Source: Fulvivirga maritima (GTDB taxonomy: Bacteria > Bacteroidota > Bacteroidia > Cytophagales > Cyclobacteriaceae). Taken from it: a stretch of DNA of 64,000 nt. Position numbers and translations under genes: made by a program. Of the stretch, positions 36,001 to 45,181 are shown piece by piece. Numbering within the stretch: position 1 is the stretch's first letter; each line of letters starts with the position of its first letter. Where the stretch lies: NCBI RefSeq assembly GCF_021389955.1, contig NZ_CP089980.1:6195001-6259000 (forward strand), given 5' to 3'. The notes beneath the pieces are model-generated. The model was not told where the DNA came from. It ran no database searches and was given only the letters and a program-made list of their open reading frames with translations.

Positions 36001-37584
36001 AATCACGAAAGTAAAACCACACTCATTTCCCAGCCCACAATCCTGAAAAGGATCCCCAATAGCAATATCGGCAAGACCATCGCCATTGATGTCTCCAATA
36101 CCTGCCACAGCATATCCAGAATATTGACTAGAAGTATATAGATTACTAAAATCACCTATTACGAACCGATTGGTTCCATCTAATAAGGCCATATCTTCAT
36201 ATCCTTCAAATCCAGTGGATCTGCCATAAACTAAAAAAGCATTCCCCTCAACTACTATATTTTGATTATTGTACTCACCTCCAAAAGATGCGGACACCCC
36301 ACGCGCTCCTACTATGAAGTCATCAATTCCATCACCATTGAAATCTCCTACGTATTCGATATCATTCCCAAACTGTGAAGTTGTCTTCACTCCTTCTGCC
36401 TTAAAACCATCCGTACCATCCAAATTCTCATAATTGATACTTGTACTGTTGCAATTTAAATCTGCGTTGGGTATTGCTTCATTTACCATAAATGAACAAG
36501 AAGTGGTATTGCCACTGCCATCAGTTACTGACATAGTCACCTCTACAGCTCCTGTAAACAAAGTGCCTCGCGGAGGAGACTGACTAATCACCAAATCTTC
36601 TATATAAGTACAATTATCAGAGGCATTGATTTCAGATACATAACTAGGAAGTGTGGATCCTTCAAAAAGCGACTGGCTAGATGATGGACAGGTTATTGTG
36701 GGTGCAATATCATCATCTAAATCAAAAGTATTACCGTACACGATGGCCACCCCCGAAGTTGTTGAGCTTGTACTACTGCCTATTATGAAGTCATCATAAC
36801 CGTCTTCATTGACATCCCCTAGCGCATCAACAGCTATACCGTAAGTCGGATAATTTACTCTATAAAACACTTGAAATCCATGATTGGGATCTGATACATA
36901 ATCATCTAATATCATTTCTGCAGGATAAGCTCCTGAAGTGCCATAAAGAACATAAGCAGCACCTCCATTGGCTCTACCCGCACTGCGTCCTGAGATTAAT
37001 AAATCATCAATACCATCATTATTGACATCTCCAGCTATGCTCACACCGGTTCCAAGTCTATCATTGAATCCTTCTCGACCTCTCATTACAAAGCCATTAC
37101 TCCCATCCAGAGTTGTCAGATCATAATCAGCTGGAAAATCACCAGGGTTATTGCTACCATAAATTACATAAGCAGCACCATTATAAGTACCATCAACATC
37201 ACTTGCCGCATAGTTCCCTATGATAAAATCATCTATAGCATCACCATTTATATCTCCCCCATAAGCGACATCACCTCCAAAAGGTCCATATCGTGACAAT
37301 CCTACCATAAACCCATTGGAACCGTCTAAAGAAGAGATCTCGAATTCTCTTGAAAATGAACTTCTACCATAAATAACATGCAACCGACTAGTATAAATTG
37401 AGCCTATCCTCAAATATGCAGAAACGGCAATATCATTGAAACCATCATCATTGATATCGCCAACTGTGGTCACTTTATAACCCAAATTTGATAGGCCTGA
37501 ATAACTTCGTATAATGAATCCATTTGCTCCATTAAGATTTGTAACATCGAAAGTAGATCCAAAATTATTTCCTCCATAAAGCAC
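33097..37584 (-). CDS. Giant FG-GAP/HYR protein, C-terminal part, with T9SS type B sorting domain
   Basis: 1495 residues from the first ATG after the frameshift. FG-GAP repeats with calcium-binding GDINGDGxxD-type loops lie on both sides of a first HYR domain, filling about the first 900 residues. A run of six more HYR domains follows (APEITCLEDQEV-type starts). After a short Ig-like stretch comes a type B T9SS sorting domain (YGLSPDGDGINDRW to VSIYNRWGDLVFE to YLVLKK). The frame is open upstream to a C4 run at 37595-37598. One extra base there joins it to the signal-peptide-bearing part, giving 1726 residues. It is probably a cell-surface adhesin or matrix protein. Confidence 0.88.
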   Translation of the reverse strand: MLYGGNNFGSTFDVTNLNGANGFIIRSYSGLSNLGYKVTTVGDINDDGFNDIAVSAYLRIGSIYTSRLHVIYGRSSFSREFEISSLDGSNGFMVGLSRYGPFGGDVAYGGDINGDAIDDFIIGNYAASDVDGTYNGAAYVIYGSNNPGDFPADYDLTTLDGSNGFVMRGREGFNDRLGTGVSIAGDVNNDGIDDLLISGRSAGRANGGAAYVLYGTSGAYPAEMILDDYVSDPNHGFQVFYRVNYPTYGIAVDALGDVNEDGYDDFIIGSSTSSTTSGVAIVYGNTFDLDDDIAPTITCPSSSQSLFEGSTLPSYVSEINASDNCTYIEDLVISQSPPRGTLFTGAVEVTMSVTDGSGNTTSCSFMVNEAIPNADLNCNSTSINYENLDGTDGFKAEGVKTTSQFGNDIEYVGDFNGDGIDDFIVGARGVSASFGGEYNNQNIVVEGNAFLVYGRSTGFEGYEDMALLDGTNRFVIGDFSNLYTSSQYSGYAVAGIGDINGDGLADIAIGDPFQDCGLGNECGFTFVIFGSSTFSDAQFDYADLDGTNGFILSGEQWVQSGMEITSVNLNGDNYDDLVVAARSGSGSLDGKAYVVYGKGSTFDAMISYADLDGTNGFVLEGPSGGEISLHLSNAGDLNGDGLEDLAVISNQQVYVIYGSTTQSYSSTYSLDNLDASSGVVITNSSGSLSNVFNAGDINDSGYEGLFVSEGSSYYAIFGGAIGAGVASFDVADLDGTNGFSMTGFRDLSYSKMQGGGDFNGDGIDDFVVRNKVVFGRSTWPNTITSSGLHTGEYFNTVSNSIGSVAIAGDINNDGISDVISGARYLSHYTEDSQFNEPGEIYVIFGYSPTDEAAPEITCLKDQEVNYGDSLVDYTSIVTVTDACDPNPTIEQSPAPDSVITVSTKVTITATDASGNKSTCSFIVAPIDEEAPEITCLEDQEVACDVTTLPDYLSQITVTDNIDPDPEVTQSPGAGTAFTAGMTVTITATDSTGNSSNCSFEVDLKEDTVAPEITCLEDREIEGGSSLLDYTSLATVSDVCDDDPEITQSPAAGATITVATEVTLTATDASGNIGTCSFIVTPVFTDTEAPEITCLDDQEVACDVTTLPDYLSQITVTDNMDADPEVTQSPAAGSALTDGMTVNITATDSAGNSSHCSFDVNLSEDTTAPTITCIENQEVEGGSSLLDYTSLATVSDVCDDDPDVTQSPAAGATITVATEVTLSATDASGNIGTCSFMVTPVFTDSEAPEITCLEDQEVACDITTLPDYLSQITVTDNMDADPEVTQSPAAGSALTDGMTVNITATDADGNASTCAFVVHQLEPELEAGDNVQIVLGNSTTLNAEANMPGSFQWSPINGLSNPESSTTTASPQYTTDYTLQFVSEEGCEVYDYLTIEVVEGETKYGLSPDGDGINDRWVIHGIEDYPENKVSIYNRWGDLVFEMEGYDNQGHSFTGQANRLTGLGAGDLPEGTYFFKIMVPADHQLEKTNGYLVLKK
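33624..35035 (-). repeat. Tandem DNA repeat of 474 bp encoding paired HYR domains
   Basis: The landmark AAGATAATCCGGTAAAGT recurs at 33781, 34255 and 34729, exactly 474 bases apart. Each unit encodes two HYR domains of alternating type, one starting VACDVTTLPDYLSQ and the other EGGSSLLDYTS. The two units nearest the C-terminus are almost identical at DNA level; the third has drifted. This indicates recent duplication within the gene and likely copy-number variation between strains. Confidence 0.85.
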
Positions 37585-38276
37585 ATAGGCTTCTCCCCTT
37601 CGGCTACTCCCGAATTAGAATTATTATCTATTCGAGACATGTGAGCACCTATGATGATATCTGGTATACCATCTCCATTTACATCGCCAAGGCCATCAGA
37701 CTCCAAACCAAATTGACCTCCTGCTATTTCACCTCTGATCAAAAAACCATTCGTACCATCCAGATCGGCATAAGATACATTGGCAGGAAAAGGATCCGTA
37801 CTGCCGTACAAAACCATAGCAGCACCCAGATCATCTGAATATCCATAGAGCCCTACGATAAGATCATCAATGCCATCGTTGTTAAAGTCTCCAATAGTAT
37901 TGGCAGATGTTCCCAGATACTCATCTTCCAATACTCCATTGATTCTGAAACCATTGGTTCCGTACAGAGTAGCAGGGGCAAAAGGGGAACTAAGTCCAGC
38001 TCCTCCGAAGATCACATAAACTGACCCTACATTTTGAAGACCACTTACAGGGTGATCAGCTACGGATGCGGTAACCAATATATCATTGATGCCATCACCA
38101 TTGATATCCCCTGCACTCGCAGCATCATATCCAAAATTGGAAGAACTCTCACTGCCTTCTAACAGAACTCCATTGGTACCATCCAGATCGGAATAATAGA
38201 CATCATTACACTGTGAATGAGCAAAAAAAGAAATAATAAAAGCCAATAATAAAAATGTGGATTTAGACCAGTTCAT
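37470..38276 (-). CDS. Giant FG-GAP/HYR protein, N-terminal part (ends after a frameshift)
   Basis: The ATG at 38276 gives a proper signal peptide (cleavage near FFAHSQ, residue 22); an upstream ATG at 38339 does not. FG-GAP repeats follow: GDINGDGINDILV, GDFNNDGIDDLIVG, GDVNGDGIPDIIIG. The repeat pattern breaks at a C4 run (37595-37598), after which the frame reads 40-odd unrelated residues to a stop at 37470. With one added base the pattern continues as EGGEAYVLYGG into the following frame. It is the secreted N-terminus of one long surface protein. Confidence 0.8.
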   Translation of the reverse strand: MNWSKSTFLLLAFIISFFAHSQCNDVYYSDLDGTNGVLLEGSESSSNFGYDAASAGDINGDGINDILVTASVADHPVSGLQNVGSVYVIFGGAGLSSPFAPATLYGTNGFRINGVLEDEYLGTSANTIGDFNNDGIDDLIVGLYGYSDDLGAAMVLYGSTDPFPANVSYADLDGTNGFLIRGEIAGGQFGLESDGLGDVNGDGIPDIIIGAHMSRIDNNSNSGVAEGEKPMCFMEEIILDLLSMLQILMEQMDSLYEVIQAYQIWVIK

Positions 38277-38339
38277 AGTTACATTATTAATGTCTGATTT
38301 TGGTTCGGGCAGAAAAAAATATACTCTTAGCCAGAACAC

Positions 38340-38752
38340 AAATGTTTTTCAGTTAAAGAGTTTTTAAACCACTTATTAAGATTCAGAGTCAGCTAAAATT
38401 TGCATTGGTTAGAATGCAGCCTGACAGACTCATTTTCTCTCAGAAAGATTTAAAAATCTACTCCACAAAATTATAGGGTGCACCTTCCGTATAAATCACT
38501 ATAAATAGGTAAATCAGAAAATCATTAGTAATGATCAGTACTTGGTTATTAATGTAATAAATAGCCTTTCAGCCAGAAGAGAACTATTTTGAAACATGAT
38601 TATATTTTGATATTCACTTATGAACACTAAGCTCCAATAAAGGTGATAAAGTGTATAATACTTACATCAACTTAAATTTTTTCTCTATTTAATTAAATTT
38701 GAGTACTGTTTTAAAGAGTAAAATAGAGCTATAAATACTCCACTTTTTTACT
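38340..38752. other. Intergenic region without recognisable gene
   Basis: About 410 bases between divergent genes. It is AT-rich with no ORF of note, hairpin terminator or RNA motif that I can recognise. It should hold the promoters of the FG-GAP protein and the erythromycin esterase-like gene. Confidence 0.5.
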
Positions 38753-40006
38753 ATGCGATTTTTTATCATCATTTTACTTTTTTTATTAAAAAGCAGTCTA
38801 TACGCACAACATACACTGCTACCCAATGAGCGTAACTGGCTGCAGAAACATACTATCTCTTTTAATTCTGAAATTGGTGATATTCAACCGCAAGAGTTTA
38901 GCAGGCTTGTAATTCCTGATTCTACAAGAATAATAGGGTTGGGAGAGGCTAATCATGGAAGTAAAGAATTTCAGGTTCTGAAATATAAACTAGCAGCCTA
39001 CCTCATTCAAAATCATGATTTTAATATTATCTCTATAGAATTTCCCTATACACAAGGACTCTTATTAAATGATTATGTACTGGGAAAAGATGAAGATGGG
39101 CTAAGAATACTAACTGATCAACTAAACAGTGAATACAATAACACTCAATTCATAGAGTTTGTAGATTACATAAAAGCCATCAATAAACATAGAAGTGCTA
39201 ATAAAATTCAATTTTTAGGAGGAGATATTTTTGGAAAGCCCTACGCTGTAAAAAGACTAATAACCTATTTTAGAAAAACCACGGTTCAAGTTCCTTCTGT
39301 TTTATTAAATACTGCAGACTTATATCAAAGCCTATCTACCCAGGAGGACAAACAACTAAAGCCACCCTCTAAAACGATATTAAATGAACTAAGAACCCAC
39401 CATGACCAAATGGTTAAAGCCAGCTCTCTTTTAGAGTTTAATAGAATGACACGGTTGGCTGAGTTATTAGCGGTAGAATGGAAAGGCAACCAAAGGGTAA
39501 TAGAATGGGCAAAATCTACGCTGCATCAACTCAATGAAAACAAAGACAATAAAATTCTTCTGCTAGCCCACAATGGTCATATCAAAAAAACCAACAGAGA
39601 ACTAGGCAGGAAACTGGCACGCAGGCTTGGTAATTTATACTTCGCCATCGGTACTGATTATAACGCAGGAAGTTTTGCCTTGAAAAACCTCAATGACAGA
39701 GCTCATGTTCACTATGACAGCATACAAGTAGTGCCTATGCCCGATTGCTTAGCTGAGCATATCAACCAGATGAATGGCCAACTTCATTATCTAAAAACGC
39801 CTACTCAAAAGGAAAAGGCTAATGCATGGCTATTCCAGAAAATTTATACCTCCTCTACAGGAATGGGATACCTGACTCCACTTACTAAGCCAGTAGAATT
39901 CAAAAGAAAAAATAAAGTCACCAAACAGTATGATGCGCTTTTTATTTTAAAGGAAATTCACCCCAGCCATCTACTTAAAAACACTACTCCTCTTAATCCA
40001 TCATAA
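38753..40006 (+). CDS. Erythromycin esterase family protein
   Basis: 417 residues with a signal peptide (1-18). The family core is visible: IIGLGEANHGSKEF (about 60-73) with the conserved Glu/His, SIEFPY, LGGDIFG, and a late LLLAHNGHI with the conserved His, then GTDYNAGSF. Family members hydrolyse the macrolide lactone in some cases, but most environmental homologues have unknown substrates. Resistance is therefore not implied. It is exported, and a small secreted protein gene follows 36 bases downstream. Confidence 0.85.
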   Translation: MRFFIIILLFLLKSSLYAQHTLLPNERNWLQKHTISFNSEIGDIQPQEFSRLVIPDSTRIIGLGEANHGSKEFQVLKYKLAAYLIQNHDFNIISIEFPYTQGLLLNDYVLGKDEDGLRILTDQLNSEYNNTQFIEFVDYIKAINKHRSANKIQFLGGDIFGKPYAVKRLITYFRKTTVQVPSVLLNTADLYQSLSTQEDKQLKPPSKTILNELRTHHDQMVKASSLLEFNRMTRLAELLAVEWKGNQRVIEWAKSTLHQLNENKDNKILLLAHNGHIKKTNRELGRKLARRLGNLYFAIGTDYNAGSFALKNLNDRAHVHYDSIQVVPMPDCLAEHINQMNGQLHYLKTPTQKEKANAWLFQKIYTSSTGMGYLTPLTKPVEFKRKNKVTKQYDALFILKEIHPSHLLKNTTPLNPS

Positions 40007-40041
40007 CCTAATAATTAACTAACATAAAAACCTACAAACCA

Positions 40042-40550
40042 ATGAAACTCATCTTCACCACCTTATTTTTCGCCCTATTGACTCTTATGAGCTATGGACA
40101 GGAAACTATAACCGTAGAATACACGGCTGACTACACGTTACTGATTAATGGCCAACAGATAGACAACACCACTACCTACGATGACATAGTGAAATTACTT
40201 GGTGAACCGGAATTATATAAGGCCTATCCTACAGGTAAAAGCAGATACCATTATAAAGAGCTCGGTATTGCGCTAAGCACAGTAGAGGGTAATGTATTAT
40301 CTATAGGCTTCAATTATAACTGGGATGGTGATAAGAATTTTCCGGAAACTTCTTTTGAGGGCGAACTGAAGGTAGAAGATATTTTTATAAACAAAAGTTC
40401 TCATGCTATAATCATTGAAAACCTGGCCGAGCTGGAATTAACTGCCCTATCCCCGGCATGTGCATGAATAACCCGAAGAAGATCAAAAACCCCATTTTAT
40501 TAGGTTTTGAAAATGATGAGATTACTCAGGTGAGTATTGAATTTCATTAA
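40042..40550 (+). pseudogene. Small secreted protein of unknown function, frameshifted near its end
   Basis: A signal peptide (MKLIFTTLFFALLTLMSYGQ) is followed by a compact domain with a DDIVKLLGEPELYK segment (a LGEP pattern common in small secreted or lipoprotein families) and a beta-rich second half. The frame stops at 40467. Adding one C to the C4 run at 40451-40454 continues as GMCMNNPKKIKNPILLG to a stop at 40550, giving 169 residues. Function unknown. It lies between the esterase-like gene and a beta-barrel gene in the same direction. Confidence 0.55.
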
Positions 40551-40598
40551 CCCTCCTTAAATATAATTCCCATTTAAACACCCAAATCCTTTTAAATT

Positions 40599-41271
40599 AT
40601 GTCCTATAATAAGTGGAAATTTTCTATAACATTACTTTTTGTTATTATCTCTTGGTCAGCCATAGCACAAGACCAATTCATATCTCTCAAAGGAGGGCTA
40701 AACATCACTAAAATACAGTCAGATGGTTTATTTTCCCCAAACGATGCGCGCAAGGGCTTCATTGCTGGTGTCGGGTATGAATACCATTTGGGCACTGGCA
40801 TATTCATTGGAGCAGACTTACTTTATAACCAAAGAGGATATACTATTGATGCTTATCTTATGAGTGATAATGGAAGTAACATCAAGGAGAAGGTCACCTT
40901 TGAGTACGACTACAACTATATATCCCTACCTCTTAAAGTAGGTTATAAATCTGGCTCTACTAAAATATCAGCCTTCGGTAATGTGGGCTTAGTACCATCT
41001 CTACTAGTATATGCTGAAATTACAGAACCTTCGTTAGGCGAACTTCTAGAGGGGGAAAACTACTACTATCACCAAAAAGGCAAGTAGGTTTGACCTTGCA
41101 GGAATGGCTGAAATAGGAGGCCTTCTTCAATTCAGTAATGAAATTCATTTATTCACTTCAGTAGCCTTTCAACATAGTCTTACTAGCATAACTAATGACA
41201 ACTATTTCTCAGAAAGCAAAGCTCGCCATTATGGTGTGATGTTAACCTTAGGCTTAAAAAAATCCGTTTAA
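40599..41271 (+). pseudogene. Porin family outer membrane beta-barrel protein (PorT-like), frameshifted
   Basis: The start encodes a signal peptide (cleavage near SAIAQDQ) followed by barrel-type strands with KGGLNITKI, GFIAGVGYEYHLG and LPLKVGYK. This is the pattern of eight-stranded OMP barrels common in Bacteroidota. The frame stops at 41087. Removing one A from the A5 run at 41074-41078 continues as SRFDLAGMAEIGGLLQF and ends RHYGVMLTLGLKKSV at 41271, a normal barrel end (223 residues). It may interact with other surface proteins. Its specific role is unknown. Confidence 0.65.
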
Positions 41272-41400
41272 ACGCTCTACTACAAACTTTATAAGTAATA
41301 ACACAAACCTATTACCATCCCATAAATTACTTTAATAACTTTACATGGGCCAATAATTTAAAATTGGCCTATTGTTTACTATTAATAAACCACTACCAAT

Positions 41401-42378
41401 ATGATAAAATGGGGCATAATCGGTACGGGCACTATTGTTCACCGGTTTCTTAACGATTTTCCTTTTGCCGAAGGCGGGCAATTAGCGGCCATAGCTTCCA
41501 GAAATATAGAAAGGGCTAATGAGGTGGCTACAGCTTATAAAATCCCCAAGGCTTACGGCAGCTACGAGGCTTTACTTCAAGATCCGCAGGTGGATGCCAT
41601 ATATATTGGTACACCCCATCATTTACATTATGAAAATACAATAGCCTGCTTAGAAGCCGGTAAAGCCGTGCTCTGCGAGAAGCCGATTTCTGTAAACACT
41701 GACATGGTAAAAGGCATGTTTGCTAAGGCTGAAGAAAAGAGAACCTTCCTTATGGAGGCTATGTGGACTTACTTTCTGCCACCAGTTTTGGTAGCACAGC
41801 AGTGGGTAAACGAAGGGCAAATAGGAAAATTAAAAATGATTAAAGCTGACTTCGGCTTCACCGGCAATTTCTCTCCTGATCACCGGCTTTTCAATCCCAA
41901 TATGGCTGGCGGAGCCTTGCTAGATGTAGGCATCTACCCAATAGCATTGGCACTGCTTTTCGCTCAATCTACCCCAAAAGACATTATGGCCAATGCTATA
42001 ATAGGTGAAACCGGAGTGGATGAGACCAATAGCATCGAAATTAAATTTGAAAATGGAGTAATTGCTCAACTTACCAGCTCGGTTACTGATAAATTTCCTA
42101 ATAAAGGCTATATCTATGGAACAGAGGGCTACATCGAAATACCTAACTTTTGGGAAGCCAAAACAGCCAAGCTACACCGATATGATGAAGAAGGCTCAGA
42201 AGAATTTGTAGATGCCCGAAAGCCTATGGGTTTTAACTATGAAATAGAAGAGGTAAACCAGTGCCTCATGGATGGTAAGCTCAGTAGCTCCACTATGGGC
42301 TTAAAACAAAGCATGGATCTGATTGGAGTGATGGATCAGGTAAGATCAATTATTGGATTGAAGTACCCTTTTGAATAA
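41401..42378 (+). CDS. Gfo/Idh/MocA family NAD(P)-dependent oxidoreductase
   Basis: 325 residues, cytosolic. The N-terminal Rossmann fold begins GIIGTGTIVHRF. AIASRNIERAN, YIGTPHHLHYENT and the conserved catalytic lysine in CEKPIS (about residue 95) follow. The C-terminal domain has GGALLDVGIYPI. The MEAMWT and GALLDVGIYPIAL stretches resemble trans-dihydrodiol/1,5-anhydro-fructose-type dehydrogenases, but the substrate cannot be named. It stands alone after a short intergenic gap. Confidence 0.92.
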   Translation: MIKWGIIGTGTIVHRFLNDFPFAEGGQLAAIASRNIERANEVATAYKIPKAYGSYEALLQDPQVDAIYIGTPHHLHYENTIACLEAGKAVLCEKPISVNTDMVKGMFAKAEEKRTFLMEAMWTYFLPPVLVAQQWVNEGQIGKLKMIKADFGFTGNFSPDHRLFNPNMAGGALLDVGIYPIALALLFAQSTPKDIMANAIIGETGVDETNSIEIKFENGVIAQLTSSVTDKFPNKGYIYGTEGYIEIPNFWEAKTAKLHRYDEEGSEEFVDARKPMGFNYEIEEVNQCLMDGKLSSSTMGLKQSMDLIGVMDQVRSIIGLKYPFE

Positions 42379-42553
42379 GGGTTTTATGAACAAATAGGTC
42401 TTCTTCAACAATAGTAACAAGAATTAGTGAGTGTCACATTGAAGTACTCAAAAGCCTCTATTTCACGGAAATAAGCCTTGCGAGTACCTCACTCTGATTT
42501 AAATTTTGCTTTTGACACAATATCTTTCGTTTTCATATAGAAATCAAGAGATG

Positions 42554-43059
42554 CTAGGCTTCATAGCTAATCGCCTTCACTTCAAATACGCGTTCTCCTT
42601 TTGCCAGTTTAAGAACGGCCTCCTCTCCTACTTTCTTTTCTATTAGCAACCGGGCTATTGGCGATATGAAAGCTATCTTTCCTTTGTTGATATCCGCTTC
42701 ATCAACCCCCACTATCTGGTATTTCTGTAATTTGCTTACCCCTTTATCTTTAAAGTAACCGTAGCTCCAAATCTCACTTCATCTGTAGACTGATCTTCTA
42801 CCGGGACTATCTTGGCACTGTTAATTCTCTCATTGAGTAAGTTTAACTTAGCATTAATAAAATTGACGGCTATTCGCTTTTCATTTTCATTAACACTATC
42901 GGTATTATCTCTTTCCTTTATCAGTTCTTCCCTTTCTTCCAGCAATAAGTCCATTCCTTTTCTGGTAACATAATTAGTTACACCAGCAGGCAAATCCGCA
43001 CGTGGCGGCACCATGGGTATTTCTTCCTGATCTTCTTCTTTTACAAACCCTCTACTCAT
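42554..43059 (-). pseudogene. GreA/GreB family transcription elongation factor, frameshifted
   Basis: The first frame (43059-42736) encodes the N-terminal coiled-coil domain (YVTRKGMDLLLEEREEL to NLLNERINSAKIV) and the start of the FKBP-like C-terminal domain, then stops. Adding one T in the ACTTTAAAG stretch near 42752-42757 continues through KYQIVGVDEADINKGKI and FISPIARLLIEKKVGE to a stop at 42554 (168 residues), the full GreA/GreB length. Gre factors bind RNA polymerase and rescue stalled complexes by transcript cleavage. A disruption of this gene would be surprising, and sequence error is the simplest reading. Confidence 0.75.
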
Positions 43060-43136
43060 AATCTTTCTCTTTACACAATAAACAGATTACCCAATTATAT
43101 GTTTTTTTATGTGAAAAATTGACTTTTATGTAATGA

Positions 43137-43168
43137 AATTAAAAAAGAGGCCTGCAATAGCAAACCTC
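43137..43168 (-). terminator. Intrinsic terminator after the sulfur operon
   Basis: On the minus strand GAGGTTTGC (43168-43160) pairs with GCAGGCCTC (43155-43147) with two G-U pairs and a four-base loop. Six T follow. It lies 44 bases after the DUF2892 gene. Confidence 0.75.
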
Positions 43169-43211
43169 TTTTTCTGTCAATCAGTCCATCATTCAAACTA
43201 TCTCATATTTA

Positions 43212-43427
43212 CTAGGCTTTATCTCTTGTATTAATATGAAAAGGCAAATACAGCGGACAAATACTAACAAATGAGGTGATCACAAATATTACAGCCAATA
43301 CACCCAAAATAAGCGCTGTAACTCCAGAAATAACATGTGTAAAATACAACACCCCGATGGTAAGAGCGATTAAAATTCTGATGGTCTTATCTATTTTTCC
43401 TACATTCTTTTTCATAGCAATAGGCAT
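43212..43427 (-). CDS. DUF2892 (YgaP-type) inner membrane protein
   Basis: 71 residues with the DUF2892 pattern: MKKNVGKIDKTIRI, then two membrane helices (about 17-35 and 38-55) and the end CPLYLPFHINT. Its ATG overlaps the stop of the rhodanese gene (TAATG), so translation is coupled; an internal ATG at 43415 is the alternative start. Such domains are often fused to or paired with rhodaneses in persulfide handling, which matches the operon here. Confidence 0.88.
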   Translation of the reverse strand: MPIAMKKNVGKIDKTIRILIALTIGVLYFTHVISGVTALILGVLAVIFVITSFVSICPLYLPFHINTRDKA

Positions 43428-43744
43428 TATCCGTTTTTTACTTTATTTACATGTAACCATGAGCCTCCATTGATGATATTATGAAAGCCATGGTGCTCCA
43501 ATACATTTTGTGCCTGCATGCTTCTGTTTCCACTTTGGCAGAACACTACAATTTTATTTTTACCATCAAATTTTTTCAGCTGATCGCCAACAGTATTGAG
43601 CGGGATATTCACTGCTCCTACCACGCTGCCTCCGGCAAATTCACCGGGAGTACGCACATCTACCAGAAAAGCCCCTTCATCTATTGCCTTCTTCAATGCC
43701 CCATCATTTACAGGGTTCAGCATATTTTTTAACATTGCAAACAT
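43427..43744 (-). CDS. Single-domain rhodanese-like sulfurtransferase
   Basis: 105 residues, one rhodanese domain with LVDVRTPGEFAGGSV and the active-site loop VFCQSGNRS carrying the catalytic Cys. It carries sulfane sulfur as a Cys-persulfide in the cytosol. It is the middle gene of a three-gene operon. It starts 24 bases after the MBL-rhodanese gene and overlaps the DUF2892 gene at TAATG. Confidence 0.92.
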   Translation of the reverse strand: MFAMLKNMLNPVNDGALKKAIDEGAFLVDVRTPGEFAGGSVVGAVNIPLNTVGDQLKKFDGKNKIVVFCQSGNRSMQAQNVLEHHGFHNIINGGSWLHVNKVKNG

Positions 43745-43768
43745 GACTCTATTCTTATTTAATGGTTT

Positions 43769-45181
43769 TTAACTAAACACTTTACTTTGACATACAAAAT
43801 CGGTTTTAGGCACCTCAGTTTTGGCTATAGCTCCAAAGCCACCCGCTATTTCTGAGAAGTTTCTATAACCTCTGGCTTGTAAAATACTGGCCGCAATCAT
43901 ACTTCTGTAACCTCCAGCACAGTGAAGGTAGAAGTGCTCGTTATCATCTACATCTTTAAGCCATTCATTGATATATGCCAAAGGCTTATTATAAGCTTCA
44001 TCTACATGCTCAGCGGCATATTCACTCTCCTTACGAACATCTATTACTCTGGCTGATTTGCCTTCTATTTCTTCCGCAAATTGCTCTGCTGTTATTCTAT
44101 TGACGGCATCTAGATCCTTACCTGCTGCCTTCCAGGCATCCACTCCACCTTTGAGGTATCCTATCACATGATCAAAACCTACCCTGCTCAAGCGAGTTAT
44201 GGCTTCTTCCTCATCACCCTCATCTGTTACCAGTAAAATCGGTTGTTTTACGTCTACAATCATAGCACCAACCCAGGGAGCAAAATCTCCTTTAAGGCCT
44301 ATATTAATAGATTGAGGTACAAAGCCCTTAGAAAAATAAGCATTGCTTCGAGTATCCAGCACCAGAGCTCCGGTAGACTCAGCTGCCGCTTCAAACTCAG
44401 CCACTCCAAGTGCACTCATCCCTTTATCAAGCACTTCTTCGAAGCTATCATACCCTTTTTTATTCATGGCCACGTTCATTCCAAAATAGGCTGGCGGAGG
44501 TAAAAGTCCATCGGTTACAGCTTTAATGAAGCTGGCCTTATCAGGCTGCTTGAGCGCATAATTGACTTCTTTCTGATTGCCTAAAGTATCCACTGTTTCC
44601 TTCATCATATTTTTGCCACAGGCAGAACCCGCTCCATGAGCTGGGTAAACGGTAACATCATCAGGCAGTGTAATTATCTTATTGTATAAGCTATCATATA
44701 ATAATCCTGCTAGTTCTTCCTGAGTCATATGAGCTGCTTTCTGTGCTAAATCAGGCCTGCCCACATCACCTAGAAAAAGAGTATCTCCACTAAATAAGGC
44801 GGTCGGCTTTCCTTGCTCATCGCGTAAGAGATAGCAGCTACTTTCCATAGTGTGCCCTGGCGTGTGCAGTACTTCTATAGTTACATCTCCTAATTCAAAT
44901 ACCTGATGATCTTCTGCTATTGTAGCTTCAAAAGCTGGCTGTGCTTTAGGACCGTACACAATAGGTGCTCCGGTAGCCTTACTCAAATCCACATGCCCAC
45001 TCACAAAATCGGCATGAAAGTGTGTTTCAAAAATATATTTGAGCTTTACATTATCTCGTTCAAGTCTATCAAGGTAAGGTTGCGTTTCTCTGAGCGGATC
45101 TATAATAACCGCCTCTCCCTTAGAGGTGATATAATATGCTCCCTGCGCCAGACATCCCGTATAAATTTGTTCTACTTTCAT
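43769..45181 (-). CDS. MBL-fold hydrolase with two rhodanese domains (persulfide dioxygenase/CstB-like)
   Basis: The ATG at 45181 starts the conserved MKVEQIYTGCLAQGAYY; an upstream ATG at 45259 adds an unlikely tail. The metallo-beta-lactamase domain (1-240) has THFHADFVSGH, HTPGHTMES and SGDTLFLGDVGRPDL, as in ETHE1-type persulfide dioxygenases. The first rhodanese (about 260-350) lacks the active Cys (LLVTDEGDEEE in its place). The second (about 370-465) has HCAGGYRS with Cys. It likely detoxifies sulfide-derived persulfides. The two downstream genes complete the operon. Confidence 0.9.
   Translation of the reverse strand: MKVEQIYTGCLAQGAYYITSKGEAVIIDPLRETQPYLDRLERDNVKLKYIFETHFHADFVSGHVDLSKATGAPIVYGPKAQPAFEATIAEDHQVFELGDVTIEVLHTPGHTMESSCYLLRDEQGKPTALFSGDTLFLGDVGRPDLAQKAAHMTQEELAGLLYDSLYNKIITLPDDVTVYPAHGAGSACGKNMMKETVDTLGNQKEVNYALKQPDKASFIKAVTDGLLPPPAYFGMNVAMNKKGYDSFEEVLDKGMSALGVAEFEAAAESTGALVLDTRSNAYFSKGFVPQSINIGLKGDFAPWVGAMIVDVKQPILLVTDEGDEEEAITRLSRVGFDHVIGYLKGGVDAWKAAGKDLDAVNRITAEQFAEEIEGKSARVIDVRKESEYAAEHVDEAYNKPLAYINEWLKDVDDNEHFYLHCAGGYRSMIAASILQARGYRNFSEIAGGFGAIAKTEVPKTDFVCQSKVFS

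Noticed and set aside
33836-36141. Many plus-strand open frames opposite the FG-GAP/HYR gene
   Set aside because: They are mirror images of the repeat units, recur with the repeats, and show no family motif or start context.
38753-40006. Macrolide resistance gene
   Set aside because: The family match is clear, but most environmental erythromycin esterase-like proteins have unknown substrates and the context gives no sign of resistance.
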